Made by a program: the position numbers and the translations under genes. From TMED88 sp964515335 (lineage in GTDB: Bacteria > Myxococcota_A > UBA9160 > UBA4427): a stretch of 64,000 nt of DNA. Shown here in pieces: positions 23,139-32,762 of the stretch. Numbering within the stretch: the stretch's first letter is position 1; each line of letters opens with the position of its first letter. Location of the stretch: the NCBI GenBank assembly GCA_964515335.1, contig CAZETS010000023.1:4832-68831 (forward strand), given 5' to 3'. The notes under the pieces were generated by a model. The model did no database searches. It was not told the DNA's origin and saw only the letters and a list, made by a program, of their open reading frames with translations.

Positions 23139-23965
23139 GCGCCGCTCCGGTGATCGATCCCCGCAACCGGGACTTCGTCTGGGTCGACCGTTCGGGTCCC
23201 TCGAGGCTGCTCACTCCGCAGCAGGTGCGCGCCTTCGACGAGCAGGGCTTCGTGGTGATCGAGGACGCGTTCGACGCCGACACGGTGGCCGGACTGGTGG
23301 CGGATCTCGACGAGGCGGAGCGGGCCACGGACGCGTTCCTGCGCACTCGCCCGGACGGCCGCCTCTTCATCGCCCGGGCCGACGAGATCACCTTCTCTCC
23401 CCACCTCGTCAATCGCTCGGAGCGCGCGCGGGCCTTCACGCGCGGGAAGTTCTTCCAGGACCTCGTCCACGACCTGATCGGCCCGAACGTGCGGCTCTAC
23501 TGGGATCAGGCCGTCTACAAGAAGCCGGGCACCGAGGTGCCGTTTCCGTGGCATCAGGACAACGGCTACACGTTCGTCGAGCCGCAGCAGTACGTCACCT
23601 GCTGGGTGGCCCTGACGGATGCGGCGGTCGAGACGGGTTGTCCGTGGATCGTGCCGGGCTTGCATCGGGGCGGCACGCTCCGCCACGAGATGACCGATCT
23701 CGGCTGGGAGTGCTTCGCCGAGCCGCCGGCCCCGCCCGTGGCGGCGCCGGTCCGGGCGGGCGGTGTGGTGGTGTTCTCGTCGCTCTCGCCCCACAAGACC
23801 GGGCCGAACCGCAGCGCCGACCACGTTCGCAAGGCCTACATCGTGCAGTTCGCACCCGACGGCGCCCAGGTGTTGGAGTCGGTCGAAGGTCGCACCGTGC
23901 GCACGAGTTGCGACGCCGCCGATCGCCAGTACCCGGTGCTGATCGATGGGAAGGCGCCTGCTTGA
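23135..23965 (+). CDS. phytanoyl-CoA dioxygenase (PhyH) family protein
   Basis: 276-residue Fe(II)/2-oxoglutarate oxygenase. The iron-binding facial triad is visible: H-x-D in 'VPFPWHQDNGYTFV' and the distal His in 'SSLSPHKTGPNRS'. The 2-oxoglutarate-binding Arg follows in 'VRKAYIVQF'. Family members hydroxylate acyl-CoAs and many other small molecules. Translationally coupled to the upstream hydroxyacid dehydrogenase through a four-base overlap; a hydroxylated product may be its substrate, but this is inference. Confidence 0.92.
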   Translation: MSAAPVIDPRNRDFVWVDRSGPSRLLTPQQVRAFDEQGFVVIEDAFDADTVAGLVADLDEAERATDAFLRTRPDGRLFIARADEITFSPHLVNRSERARAFTRGKFFQDLVHDLIGPNVRLYWDQAVYKKPGTEVPFPWHQDNGYTFVEPQQYVTCWVALTDAAVETGCPWIVPGLHRGGTLRHEMTDLGWECFAEPPAPPVAAPVRAGGVVVFSSLSPHKTGPNRSADHVRKAYIVQFAPDGAQVLESVEGRTVRTSCDAADRQYPVLIDGKAPA

Positions 23966-24034
23966 CGCGACGGCGGGGTGGCCGCTCAGCGGACCCGGTC
24001 GACGTCGATGGGTGACGACAGGGCGCGCTCCTGG

Positions 24035-26239
24035 TCAGCGGCCCAGCAGTCGCCGCGCCGCCGACAGCACCGCGTCTTCGTCGATCAGCACGTGTGTGGC
24101 CGCCGGGCCGAGGGGCACGTAGCCGTCCCGAGCCCGGACCGAAGCCAGCGCACCGCGGTGTCCGCGCTCGGCGAGGGAGGCCACGACCGCGTCGGCCACA
24201 CCGCCGCTGGCGCGGCACTCGTCGACCACCAGGCACGGCGCCGCATCGGGCAGGCGGGCGACGAGGTCGTCGAGCGGCAACGGCGCCAGCCAGCGCAGGT
24301 CGACGACGCGTACGGCCAGGCCGTCCTCTTCGGCCAGCCGCCGGGCGGCGCGCAGGCTCATGCGCAGGCCGTTCGCGTAGCTGACCAGCACGACCTCGGG
24401 CCGCTCGGCGCCGTAGGCTCCGCAGCGCCCCGGCGGCAGGTCGCTCGCGCCGGCCTCGAGGAGCGGGCGCAGCCAGCCGCCGTCGCCGTGGTCGTGCAGG
24501 TCGCGCTCGAAGTACAGCGCGATCGGCTCGAGGAACGCGACGACCCGTCCTTCCGTCTCGGCCAGGCGGGCCGCGGCGTGCAGCATGCGCGCCGCATCGT
24601 CGCCGAAGGCCGGGGCGGCCACCAGCAGGCCGGGGATCTCGCGCAGCGCCGCCACCGCGTTGTCGTTGTGGAAGTGTCCGCCGAACCCCTTCTGGTACGC
24701 GAACGACGCGATGCGCACGATCAGCGGATTGTGGAAGGCGCCGTTCGAGAAGAAGCCGAGCGAGCAGGCCTCGCCGCGCAGCTGGTCGATGGCGTTGTGG
24801 ACGTACGCGAGATACTGGATCTCCGCGATCGGCAGCAGCCCGGCGAGCCCCATGCCCTGGGCGGCGCCGAGGATCGCGGTCTCGTCGAGCTGTGTGTCGA
24901 ACACCCGGGTCTCGCCGAAGTGGCGCTGCAGCCCGGCCGTGATGCCGTAGGCCCCGCCCTTGCGTCCGACGTCCTCGCCGAAGATCGAGGCGCCGGGATG
25001 CGTGGCGAGGATCGTTGCGAGGGCGTTTCCGAGATGGGCGGCCAGCGTGCCGGGCTCGGCGTGGCCGGCCGGGGCTGGGCTGCTTGCGGACGAGGGGGCC
25101 GGCGACGGGATCGCGTGGCCGGGTCCGCAGGCTGATTCGGGCGGTGGCAGCGGGGCGAGCACCTGCTCGGCCGTGGTGAGCGCGCGTGCGTCCGCGACGG
25201 CCTCGTGATGCGCAGCGATCTCGGCCTCGGCGGCGTCGCGCAGCGCGAGCAGCTCGTCGGGCTGCGCGAGCCCTGCGGCGACGAGCGCCCGGGCCGTCTC
25301 GCGCAGCGGATCGCGCGACTCCATGTCGGCGATCTCCGAGGCGCGCAGGTAGGCGGTCTCGGCGTCGCTGCCGGCGTGACCTCCGAGGCGAACCGTCTCG
25401 AGGTGCAGCAGCACCGGGGCCCGCGCGTCGCGGCAGCGGCGGATCGCGTGATCGATCGATCGCCACACCTCGTCGAGGGCGCCCGCTGCCCGCACGTACT
25501 CGAGATCCGGCAGCCCGCGCCACGTCTGCTCGAGCCAGCCGGGCGGCGTGCGCTCGGAGATGCCGAGCCCGTTGTCCTCGCAGACGAAGAGGATCGGCAC
25601 CGCGTGCCCGCGGCGATGGGCGTAGCGCGCGGCCTGGATTCCCGACAGCGCGGTGGCGTGGTTCGACGAGGCGTCGCCGAACGAGCAGACGACGATCGCG
25701 CGCTCGTCCACCGGCATGCGCAGGCCGAGCCGCCGGCGGCGGGACAGACCGAACGCCAGTCCCGTCGCCTTGGGGAGGTGGGAAGCGATCGTGCTCGTTT
25801 GCGGCACGATCCAGAGCGGGCGGCTGCCCCACACCTTGTGGCGGCCACCGGCGATGGGATCCGCCGCGGCGGCGCGAAGCGACAGCAGCACGTCGCGGAT
25901 CGCGTTGTGTTGGCCGGCCCGGGCGGCGCGGGCGAGGAAGAGCGCGCCCGAGCGGTAGTGGAGCAGGCACGGGTCCTCGATCTCGAGCAGTCGGCCGAGG
26001 ATCGCGTTCCGCTCGTGCCCGGCGCTGCCGATCGTGTAGTAGCCCGTGCCCTCGGCCCGCATCCTTCGAGCCGCCCGGTCGAGTGCGCGGCTGCCGATCT
26101 GCGCGGCGAAGAGCGCGATCGACTCGTCGCGTGACAGCAGGCGTGTCAGCGGGTGTTTCCGGCTGTTTTCGGGCGGAACCTCACGCATTTCCTCGAGCTC
26201 GGAGACGAGCTGCGCGTCGAGGATGTCGAGTCGGTCCAT
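24035..26239 (-). CDS. fused alpha-beta E1 component of a 2-oxoacid dehydrogenase
   Basis: 734 residues joining both E1 subunits. The alpha part (~1-370) has the thiamine-diphosphate motif 'VVCSFGDASSNHATALSG' and 'LFVCEDNGLGIS'. A Pro/Ala/Ser-rich linker (~370-400) leads to the beta part (~400-734), with 'IFGEDVGRKGGAYGITAGL', 'FDTQLDETAILGAAQGMG' and 'CLVVDECRASGGVADAVV'. Similar fused E1 proteins serve branched-chain 2-oxoacid or related dehydrogenases. No E2 or E3 gene is next to it. No ribosome site or clear -10 precedes the ATG at 26239. Confidence 0.88.
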   Translation of the reverse strand: MDRLDILDAQLVSELEEMREVPPENSRKHPLTRLLSRDESIALFAAQIGSRALDRAARRMRAEGTGYYTIGSAGHERNAILGRLLEIEDPCLLHYRSGALFLARAARAGQHNAIRDVLLSLRAAAADPIAGGRHKVWGSRPLWIVPQTSTIASHLPKATGLAFGLSRRRRLGLRMPVDERAIVVCSFGDASSNHATALSGIQAARYAHRRGHAVPILFVCEDNGLGISERTPPGWLEQTWRGLPDLEYVRAAGALDEVWRSIDHAIRRCRDARAPVLLHLETVRLGGHAGSDAETAYLRASEIADMESRDPLRETARALVAAGLAQPDELLALRDAAEAEIAAHHEAVADARALTTAEQVLAPLPPPESACGPGHAIPSPAPSSASSPAPAGHAEPGTLAAHLGNALATILATHPGASIFGEDVGRKGGAYGITAGLQRHFGETRVFDTQLDETAILGAAQGMGLAGLLPIAEIQYLAYVHNAIDQLRGEACSLGFFSNGAFHNPLIVRIASFAYQKGFGGHFHNDNAVAALREIPGLLVAAPAFGDDAARMLHAAARLAETEGRVVAFLEPIALYFERDLHDHGDGGWLRPLLEAGASDLPPGRCGAYGAERPEVVLVSYANGLRMSLRAARRLAEEDGLAVRVVDLRWLAPLPLDDLVARLPDAAPCLVVDECRASGGVADAVVASLAERGHRGALASVRARDGYVPLGPAATHVLIDEDAVLSAARRLLGR

Positions 26240-26479
26240 GTCCGGCGTGTCGGCCGTGCGGGGCGTCGGCCAAACGGCCGATCGCGGATTGCAGTCGGGC
26301 GAAAGCTCTCCGCGCCGGGCGGAACCTCGTCGGTCGACCCGATCGCAACGCGCCCGGCATTCGTCCGCCGGGGGTGATTGCCATCACATCGTTCGAGGCG
26401 TGCCTGGGCGATTCAAGGGCCGGCTCCGGGATTCGGACGGGATCCAGGCCGGAGTCCGTGCCTGGGAAGGACCCGACCG

Positions 26480-28600
26480 ATGGGCAAGATTTCACTGCAT
26501 CGATGTATCGCGCACGCTCGCTTCCGCCTCGCGGCGGCGCTCGTCGTCGCGCTGCCGCTGCTGCTCGCGACCGGCAGCGCGCAGGCGCGGCTCGCGACGA
26601 TCCAGTGGACCGACCCGAATCCCGCGCCGTCCCCGGTGACGAACTTCCGCCTCCACGTCGGCACGACTTCGGGCTCGTACGGCGCGATCGTCGACCTCGG
26701 CCTGCCCACTCCGAACGCGAGCGGCGTCTTCACGGCCTCGGCGAACGTGCCCGACGACGTCGACGTGTACATCGTGATGACGGCCTTCGAGGTGAGCGGT
26801 CTCGAGAGCGCCTGGTCGAACGAGCAGGTCCTCGCCGCGCCGCCGCCGGCCGGCGACCAGCTGCCCGACGGCCAGATCGACTCGCCGACTGGCAGCCCGG
26901 TGATCGCTGCTGGGCAGAGCATCGCGTTCGCCGGCTCGGGCTTCGATCCCGACGGCGGACCGGTGACGTACTCGTGGGACTTCGACCCGATCGGATCCGA
27001 CGTGCCCGGCTCGACGCAGCAGAACCCGGGCGCCGTCACCTTCCCGAACGCGGGCACCTTCGTCGTCACGCTCACCGTGACCGACGACGAGGGCAACTCA
27101 GATCCTTCGCCGGCGACGATCGTAGTCGACGTGCAGCCGATCGCGTCTCAGCCGCCGGGCGGCGGCAACGCCGGTGTCACCGGGCTGCGGCTGGCCGGCC
27201 GCGTGACGACCGACTCGTCGGTGGCCGCCGCGCCGGACGGCGACACGCGCCTGTTCGTCGCGGCGCGCAGCGGACTGATCCGCGTCGTCGAGGGCGGCTA
27301 CCCCCGCGCGACGGCGTTCCTCGACCTCTCCGACGACGTCTCGGCCGCGGATGGCTACGGCGGCGTGCTCGGACTGGTCTTCGACCCGGACTACGCGACC
27401 AACGGCCACCTCTTCGTGACGCGCGTCGATGCCGGCGGCGACCTGGTGCTCTCGCGCTTCAGCCTCGGCGCGCACCCCTACGTGGCCGATCGCGCGAGCG
27501 AGGTCCAGCTGCTGCGTCTTCCGCTGCCGCACGCCGGCAACCCGGGCGGCGGGCTCGCCTTCGGGCCCGGCGGCTTCCTGTTCGTGGGCGTGGGCGACGG
27601 CGGCGGGGCGGGTGATCCCGACGATCGCGCCCAGGACCCGACCGCTCTGCACGGCAAGCTGCTGCGCCTCGACGTGGGCGTACCCGCGGCCGCGGACAGC
27701 ATTGCGGCCGGGGCGTACTCGATTCCCGCCGACAACCCGTTCCTCGGCGGCTCGACCCGCGACGAGATCTGGGCCCTCGGTCTGCGCGACCCGGCGCGCA
27801 TCAGCGTCGACCGGCAGACCGGCGCGCTCTGGATCAGCGACCCGGGCGCCGGCGTGCGCGAGGAGATCAACTTCGAGTCCGGCACCGACGCGGGTGGCCA
27901 CAACTACGGCTGGGACGTCACCTCGGGCACGCTCTGCAACCCGACCGACCCGTCGCCGGCGCCTTCGTGCAGCGACCCCGGAATCACGGACCCGATCTTC
28001 GAGTACGCCGCCAGCGCCTCGAGCTGCGGAATCATCGGCGGCCACGTCTACCGCGGCGCCCACCTCGAATTCCAGGGCCAGTACTTCTTCGCCGCGGGCT
28101 GCTCGGGCAATGTCTGGAGCTACGACCGCGTGAACGACCAGCTCTACAACCGCACGCTGGAGTTCCTCGAGGGCGGAACCGCGAACCCGGCCGCGATCGC
28201 TCTGGCCGAGGGGGGCACGGGCGAGCTCTATGTGCTGGCTGTCGACGGACGGGTGCACGAGATCCGCAGCGACGTGCCGAGCTGTCGCGACGGCGTCGAC
28301 AACGACGCCGACGGACTGATCGACTATCCGCAGGATCCCGGCTGCGCGGATCCCGACGCCGAGACAGAGGTGCCGCTGTGCGACGACGGCTTCGACAACG
28401 ACCTCGACGGCCAGATCGACACGAACGACCCGGAGTGCGGCGCCTCGCACCAGAACGTCGAGGCCGAAGCGGCCGCCCTCCACGAGATCGCCGGCGAGGA
28501 GATCTTCTGCGGCCTCGGCGCCGAGCTGGTCTTCATCATCCCGGCCTTCATGTGGCTGCGGCGGGCGGGGCGGCGGGCGGTTCGGCTGGTCGGCGCCTGA
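26480..28600 (+). CDS. secreted PQQ-type sugar dehydrogenase (GSDH/HHIP-like) with PKD domain and novel C-terminal tail
   Basis: 706 residues. Signal peptide (ALVVALPLLLATGSAQA), a fibronectin-like segment (~33-125), a PKD domain (~130-225, 'YSWDFDPIGS'), then a six-bladed propeller of the glucose/sorbosone dehydrogenase family with 'HAGNPGGGLAFGPGGFLFVG', 'LHGKLLRLDVG', 'WALGLRDPARIS' and 'GGHNYGWDVTSG'. Two Asp-rich repeats follow (CRDGVDNDADGLID; CDDGFDNDLDGQID). The end is a Cys-Gly motif, a hydrophobic helix and basic residues (CGLGAELVFIIPAFMWLRRA), resembling a cell-surface sorting tail. Substrate unknown. ATG at 26480 has GGGAAGGA upstream. Confidence 0.85.
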   Translation: MGKISLHRCIAHARFRLAAALVVALPLLLATGSAQARLATIQWTDPNPAPSPVTNFRLHVGTTSGSYGAIVDLGLPTPNASGVFTASANVPDDVDVYIVMTAFEVSGLESAWSNEQVLAAPPPAGDQLPDGQIDSPTGSPVIAAGQSIAFAGSGFDPDGGPVTYSWDFDPIGSDVPGSTQQNPGAVTFPNAGTFVVTLTVTDDEGNSDPSPATIVVDVQPIASQPPGGGNAGVTGLRLAGRVTTDSSVAAAPDGDTRLFVAARSGLIRVVEGGYPRATAFLDLSDDVSAADGYGGVLGLVFDPDYATNGHLFVTRVDAGGDLVLSRFSLGAHPYVADRASEVQLLRLPLPHAGNPGGGLAFGPGGFLFVGVGDGGGAGDPDDRAQDPTALHGKLLRLDVGVPAAADSIAAGAYSIPADNPFLGGSTRDEIWALGLRDPARISVDRQTGALWISDPGAGVREEINFESGTDAGGHNYGWDVTSGTLCNPTDPSPAPSCSDPGITDPIFEYAASASSCGIIGGHVYRGAHLEFQGQYFFAAGCSGNVWSYDRVNDQLYNRTLEFLEGGTANPAAIALAEGGTGELYVLAVDGRVHEIRSDVPSCRDGVDNDADGLIDYPQDPGCADPDAETEVPLCDDGFDNDLDGQIDTNDPECGASHQNVEAEAAALHEIAGEEIFCGLGAELVFIIPAFMWLRRAGRRAVRLVGA

Positions 28601-28613
28601 GGGGCGAGCTCCG

Positions 28614-29852
28614 CTACTCGACCTCGAACGCGAGGCCCGCGTGCTCGACGAGTCGCTCGAGCAGCGACTCGCCCATCGCCGCGGCCGGCGTGGAGAAGCC
28701 TCCGGGCGCCGAGAGGTCGTCCCTGGCCAGGCACACGGCGGCCTCGCCGAGCATGCGGGCCGTCGACCCGTAGCCCGGGTCGCGGTCGCCGGTGACCCTC
28801 GCGCGCAGCGACGAAGCGGGCTCTTTCGGGTGCTCGGCGTGCAGTCGCAGATCGAAGTAGCCGGCCTCGCGGGCGGCCTGCGACGGTCCCTCGCCGGGTG
28901 ACGGCAGGCCGCGCGCCAGCAGCCTTCGCAGCGGCCCGATCGCCGCCAGCGCCATCCCGCCGCCGATCGCAGCCGTGGTTGCGGTCGCTCGGGTGGCGCC
29001 GAGGGGGCCCCGGCCCATCAGCACGCCCTCGTCGTAGCGGAAGTCGCGTCCGTACGCGTAGTCGAGCAGGGCATTGGTGCGCCGCACGATCTTCGTGTCG
29101 ACGCCCGCCATCACGAAGGGCGCCACCCACTCGTCGAAGTCGCCGTCGTGCCAGGGCGAGCGGCGCTCCGGTTCGTCGGGCCCCGAGCGCTCGTCCGCCG
29201 GATTGATCGAGTACGGCTCGTTCATGGCGCGCATCACGGCGGGATCGTGCCGCGCCTCCTCCATCATGTTCAGCATGCTCGCGATGGTGCCGCCCGAGGC
29301 GCCGCCGCTGAACCCTTGCACCCGGAGCTTGACGTGCGGCGAGGTGACGCCGTGGCGCGTCTGCATCTCGCGCTGGACGAACCACGTGCCGAGGTCCGAG
29401 GGGATGCAGTCGAACCCGCAGGCGTGGACGATACGGGCGCCGCTCTTGCGGGCCGCGTCGTGGTGCGTGTCGATCATGCGCTGCATCCAGTGGACCTCCC
29501 CGGTGAGGTCGCAGTAGTGGGTGCCGCCGGTCGCGCAGGCTTCGACGAGGGGCGACCCGAAGCGCGCGTACGGGCCGACCGTCGTGCACACCACCCGTGT
29601 GCGGGCCGCCAGGAGTCGCATTGCCTCCCCGTCGCCCGCATCCGCGACGATCAGCGGCAGGTCCGTCGCGCCCGGACCGAGGCGGTCGCGCACCGCGCGC
29701 AGCTTGGGCTCGCTGCGGCCGGCGAGGGCCCAGCGCAGGCCGCCGCCGGCGCCGTGTCGTTCGCAGAGGTACTCGGCGACGAGGCCTCCCGTGAAGCCGG
29801 TCGCGCCCTGCAGCACCACGTCGAACTCGCGGTCACTGTCGGCGGTCTGCAT
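28614..29852 (-). CDS. saccharopine dehydrogenase-like / trans-acting enoyl reductase family protein
   Basis: 412 residues with an N-terminal Rossmann fold 'FDVVLQGATGFTGGLVAEYL' and the family stretches 'VVCTTVGPYARFGSPLVEAC', 'THYCDLTGEVHWMQRMID' and 'CGFDCIPSDLGTWFVQREM'. Relatives include the mycobacterial trans-acting enoyl reductase of phthiocerol lipid synthesis and membrane-associated lipid oxidoreductases. It is not a lysine-pathway enzyme by context. ATG has AGGAGG eight bases upstream. Probably acts in lipid modification; substrate unknown. Thirteen bases separate its stop from the converging sugar dehydrogenase gene. Confidence 0.87.
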   Translation of the reverse strand: MQTADSDREFDVVLQGATGFTGGLVAEYLCERHGAGGGLRWALAGRSEPKLRAVRDRLGPGATDLPLIVADAGDGEAMRLLAARTRVVCTTVGPYARFGSPLVEACATGGTHYCDLTGEVHWMQRMIDTHHDAARKSGARIVHACGFDCIPSDLGTWFVQREMQTRHGVTSPHVKLRVQGFSGGASGGTIASMLNMMEEARHDPAVMRAMNEPYSINPADERSGPDEPERRSPWHDGDFDEWVAPFVMAGVDTKIVRRTNALLDYAYGRDFRYDEGVLMGRGPLGATRATATTAAIGGGMALAAIGPLRRLLARGLPSPGEGPSQAAREAGYFDLRLHAEHPKEPASSLRARVTGDRDPGYGSTARMLGEAAVCLARDDLSAPGGFSTPAAAMGESLLERLVEHAGLAFEVE

Positions 29853-29915
29853 GCGCTGTCCTCCTGGCCGCGGTTTCGCGGTGGGCTCTCGTGCCGGATC
29901 GCCGGGAGCGTCGCG

Positions 29916-31229
29916 CTACGACGCGGCCGCGCGGGTGGCGGCCGCGTCCGAACCGGCGCTGACGGGGGTCCCCGCTTCGGGCCGCTCGGCCCGGTACTGC
30001 GAGTAGCGCCACGCCAGGAAGCGGTCCACCGCCTGGGCGGTCGCGCTGGTGCGCTCCGAGTGGAAGACTTCGAAGGCGTGCTGGGTGCCCGGCAGCTCGG
30101 CGAAGACGACCGGCTCGTTCGAGACCCGCGCCAGCGACCAGGCGAAGTGCCGCGCCTCCTCGATGGAGGCGAGGCTGTCGTTGGTCCCGTGGATCACGAA
30201 GAAGGGCGGGGCATCGGCGCGCAGCCGGTGCAGCGGAGAGGCGCGGCGCATGGCCTCGGCGTCGGTCTTCGGGTCGACCTTCAGCACCGTCTTCGCGATG
30301 AAGTCGCCCATCCGGTCCTGGGCGTGCAGCCCCCAGTGGTTCGAGAAGTCGTAGACGCCGTAGAACGGCACGGCGGCGGCGACGCGGGTGTCGACCGACT
30401 CGAAGCCCGGCTGGTACTCGGGGTCGTTCGCCGTCAGGCCCACCATCGCGGTGAGGTGCCCGCCGGCGCTGCCGCCGGTGGCGACGATGAAGTCGGGGTC
30501 GCCGCCGAAGCGGTGGATCTCGGAGCGGATCCATGCGATCGCGCGCTTCACGTCGACCAGGTGGTCGGGCCAGGTCGCTTGCGGACTGAGCCGGTAGTTG
30601 GCCGCCACGCACACCCAGCCCTGCTGGGCGAGGTGCACCATCAGGGGCTGCGCCTGCTCGTGCTTGTTCCCGATCGTCCAGCCGCCGCCGTGGATCTGGA
30701 GCAGCACGGGGGCCTTCTCGGCGCCGTTCGTCGAGACGTACACGTCGAGGTGGTTGCGCTTGCCGCCGCCCTCCACGTACGGGATGTCGCGGTGGATCTT
30801 CACCTCGGGGTGCTTGAAGCGGAAGGGATTGAGGGGGCGGGGCGGCGGCGGGGGCGTAGTGGCGATCTTGTCCTGCAGGTCGGCGTCGATGTGGTGCGTG
30901 TAGTCGTCGCCGAGCCCCGCCTGCAGGGCCGCCTCGTAGACGGCCCCCGACTCGCTCGAAAGCCGCAGGTGCGCGACCAGCGCGGCCCAGGAGACCAGCG
31001 TGATTCCCATGCCGGCCCAGCCGGGCCACGCCTCGAGGGCGCCGGCCCAGACGAAGAGCAGAGTGGCGACGACCTGCCAGCCGATGTGGTGCGCCGGCAG
31101 CTCGGAGGTCAGCCAGCCTCCCATGAAGCTCGGGATGCTGAGCATGCCGGTGCGCCGCTGGGGCATGTAGGCGTTGATGGTGAAGAGCGCGCCCCAGACG
31201 GACACGGCGAGGAAGAGCCAAGGGGCCAT
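29916..31229 (-). CDS. membrane-anchored alpha/beta hydrolase (HSL/BD-FAE-type esterase)
   Basis: 437 residues. The first ~115 contain three or four membrane helices (WLFLAVSVWGALFTINAY; QVVATLLFVWAGALEA; WAGMGITLVSWAALVAHL). The hydrolase domain follows, with oxyanion motif 'LQIHGGGWTIGNK', nucleophile 'VATGGSAGGHLTAM', acid in 'IHGTNDSLAS' and His in 'GTQHAFEVF', a complete Ser-Asp-His triad. Likely a carboxylesterase or lipid hydrolase facing the membrane. ATG at 31229 has TGGAG upstream; the frame is open further upstream but with non-coding character. Confidence 0.88.
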   Translation of the reverse strand: MAPWLFLAVSVWGALFTINAYMPQRRTGMLSIPSFMGGWLTSELPAHHIGWQVVATLLFVWAGALEAWPGWAGMGITLVSWAALVAHLRLSSESGAVYEAALQAGLGDDYTHHIDADLQDKIATTPPPPPRPLNPFRFKHPEVKIHRDIPYVEGGGKRNHLDVYVSTNGAEKAPVLLQIHGGGWTIGNKHEQAQPLMVHLAQQGWVCVAANYRLSPQATWPDHLVDVKRAIAWIRSEIHRFGGDPDFIVATGGSAGGHLTAMVGLTANDPEYQPGFESVDTRVAAAVPFYGVYDFSNHWGLHAQDRMGDFIAKTVLKVDPKTDAEAMRRASPLHRLRADAPPFFVIHGTNDSLASIEEARHFAWSLARVSNEPVVFAELPGTQHAFEVFHSERTSATAQAVDRFLAWRYSQYRAERPEAGTPVSAGSDAAATRAAAS

Positions 31230-31506
31230 CGGATTTCGTCTCCAGGGTGGCGACGCGGGCTCCCGACGGCGGATTGCGTCCGGCCTTCCGGACGTCCGCG
31301 TCGGGCGCGTCGAAGCGTCGAGCCCGGGAGGGTACCGTGGCCGCCGCCTCCGAGCCGTCGCCCCCGCGACCGGTGGAGCCAGGCCACGCCGGTCCAGGGT
31401 CGCAGGCGACGGCGGCGAACGGCCCCTCCGGCGCGCCTGTGGGCTGTATCGTATGGCCTGCGGGGCAGCCTCCGTGCCGGCAGGTGCCCGCTTGGATTCG
31501 AGGTCG

Positions 31507-32595
31507 ATGGCGAAGGACCCCCTGGCGACACGGCTCTGCGAGGCGCTCGAGGTCGAGCTGCCCATCGTCTGCTTCACCCACTGCCGCGAGGTGGCGGTGG
31601 CGGCCCGTCGCGCCGGTGCGTTCCCGGTGCTCGGCGAGGCGCTGCGCAGCCTCGAGGAGATCGAGCGCGACATCCGTTGGATCCGCGAGCGCATCGGGCC
31701 GGGCTTCGGGATCGACCTGGTGCTGCCCGCCCGGGCGCCGCGACAGGCGGGGGCGGAGGAGCTGTACGCCGAGATCCCGGCCGAGCACCGCGCCTTCGCG
31801 GAGCACGTCGAGAACAAATACGACGTTCCGGCGCCCGCGGGCGAGGTGGCGCTCCACAAGTGGGGCGGCAACAACCAGAAGATCGCCCGGGCGCAGATCG
31901 AGGTCCTGCTCGACGAGAAGGTGCCGGTCATCGCCACCGGGCTCGGCGCGCCCGACTTCCTCTTCGACGAGGCCAGGCGCCGCGGCGTCAAGTTGATCGC
32001 TCTCGTCGGCGCCACCCGGCAGGCCCTGCGGCAGATCGAGCGCGGCGCCGACATGGTGGTCGCCCAGGGCTACGACGCGGCCGGACACACCGGCGGCGTC
32101 GGAACGTTCTCCATCGTGCCCGAGATCGTCGCGCGCGCCGGCGATGTGCCGGTGATCGCCGCCGGCGGCATCACGTCCGGCCGGCACCTCGCGGCGGCGC
32201 TGTGTCTGGGGGCGGTCGGCGTGTGGACCGGCACGGTGTGGCTCGCCTCGGAGGAGTCGGACGTCGACCCGATCATGAAAGAGCGCATCCTCGGCGCGAC
32301 GGGCGCCGACACCACGCGCACCGCCACGATCTCGGGCAAGACGATGCGGGTGCTGAACTTTCCCTGGGCGACCGAGTGGGAGAGCGAGGTCGCGCCGCCG
32401 CTGCTGCAGAGCCCGTACCAGATGATCCTCACCTCGAAGTATCTGCAGGGAGCCAACGACGCACGGCGGGCCGACCTGATGACCGAGGCGGTCGGGCAGG
32501 GTGTCTCCTTCGTGAGCCGAGCTGCGCCCGTGGCGGAGATCGTCGACGACCTCGCGAGCGAGGCGCGACGCGTGCTGCGATCCGCGGTGGCCTGA
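31507..32595 (+). CDS. nitronate monooxygenase family FMN enzyme
   Basis: 362-residue FMN-dependent TIM barrel of the nitronate monooxygenase (2-nitropropane dioxygenase) family. The active-site His lies in 'MVVAQGYDAAGHTGGVGTF'. The FMN phosphate site is 'VIAAGGITSGRHLAAALCLG', followed by 'GVWTGTVWLASEES'. Members oxidise alkyl nitronates, and homologues act as enoyl reductases in lipid pathways. ATG at 31507 has a weak GAGG site; TATCGT at 31447-31452 is a possible -10. Confidence 0.9.
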   Translation: MAKDPLATRLCEALEVELPIVCFTHCREVAVAARRAGAFPVLGEALRSLEEIERDIRWIRERIGPGFGIDLVLPARAPRQAGAEELYAEIPAEHRAFAEHVENKYDVPAPAGEVALHKWGGNNQKIARAQIEVLLDEKVPVIATGLGAPDFLFDEARRRGVKLIALVGATRQALRQIERGADMVVAQGYDAAGHTGGVGTFSIVPEIVARAGDVPVIAAGGITSGRHLAAALCLGAVGVWTGTVWLASEESDVDPIMKERILGATGADTTRTATISGKTMRVLNFPWATEWESEVAPPLLQSPYQMILTSKYLQGANDARRADLMTEAVGQGVSFVSRAAPVAEIVDDLASEARRVLRSAVA

Positions 32596-32683
32596 CGGCC
32601 GGCGTGATGCGCGCGCTATCGCGGCGCCCGGCGGCGCCGGCCCGGCAGGAACCGGATCGGCTCGGCGGACTCGAAGGGTGTGG

Positions 32684-32689
32684 TAGCCT
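32684..32689 (+). promoter_or_regulatory. candidate -10 element of the TolC-type gene
   Basis: TAGCCT followed by CGG, about 73 bases before the ATG at 32763; same form as the other TAnnCT-CG hexamers of the window. Confidence 0.4.
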
Positions 32690-32762
32690 CGGGTCGCATC
32701 GCGGCTCGGGGGACGTGGCGGAACCGGGGGGGAGCCACCGCGCACGAGCCAGGTGGGGGACG

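Noticed and set aside
23966..24034. Terminator between the PhyH and E1 genes.
   Set aside because: Only a 4-base stem (CCGC/GCGG) is present; too weak to call.
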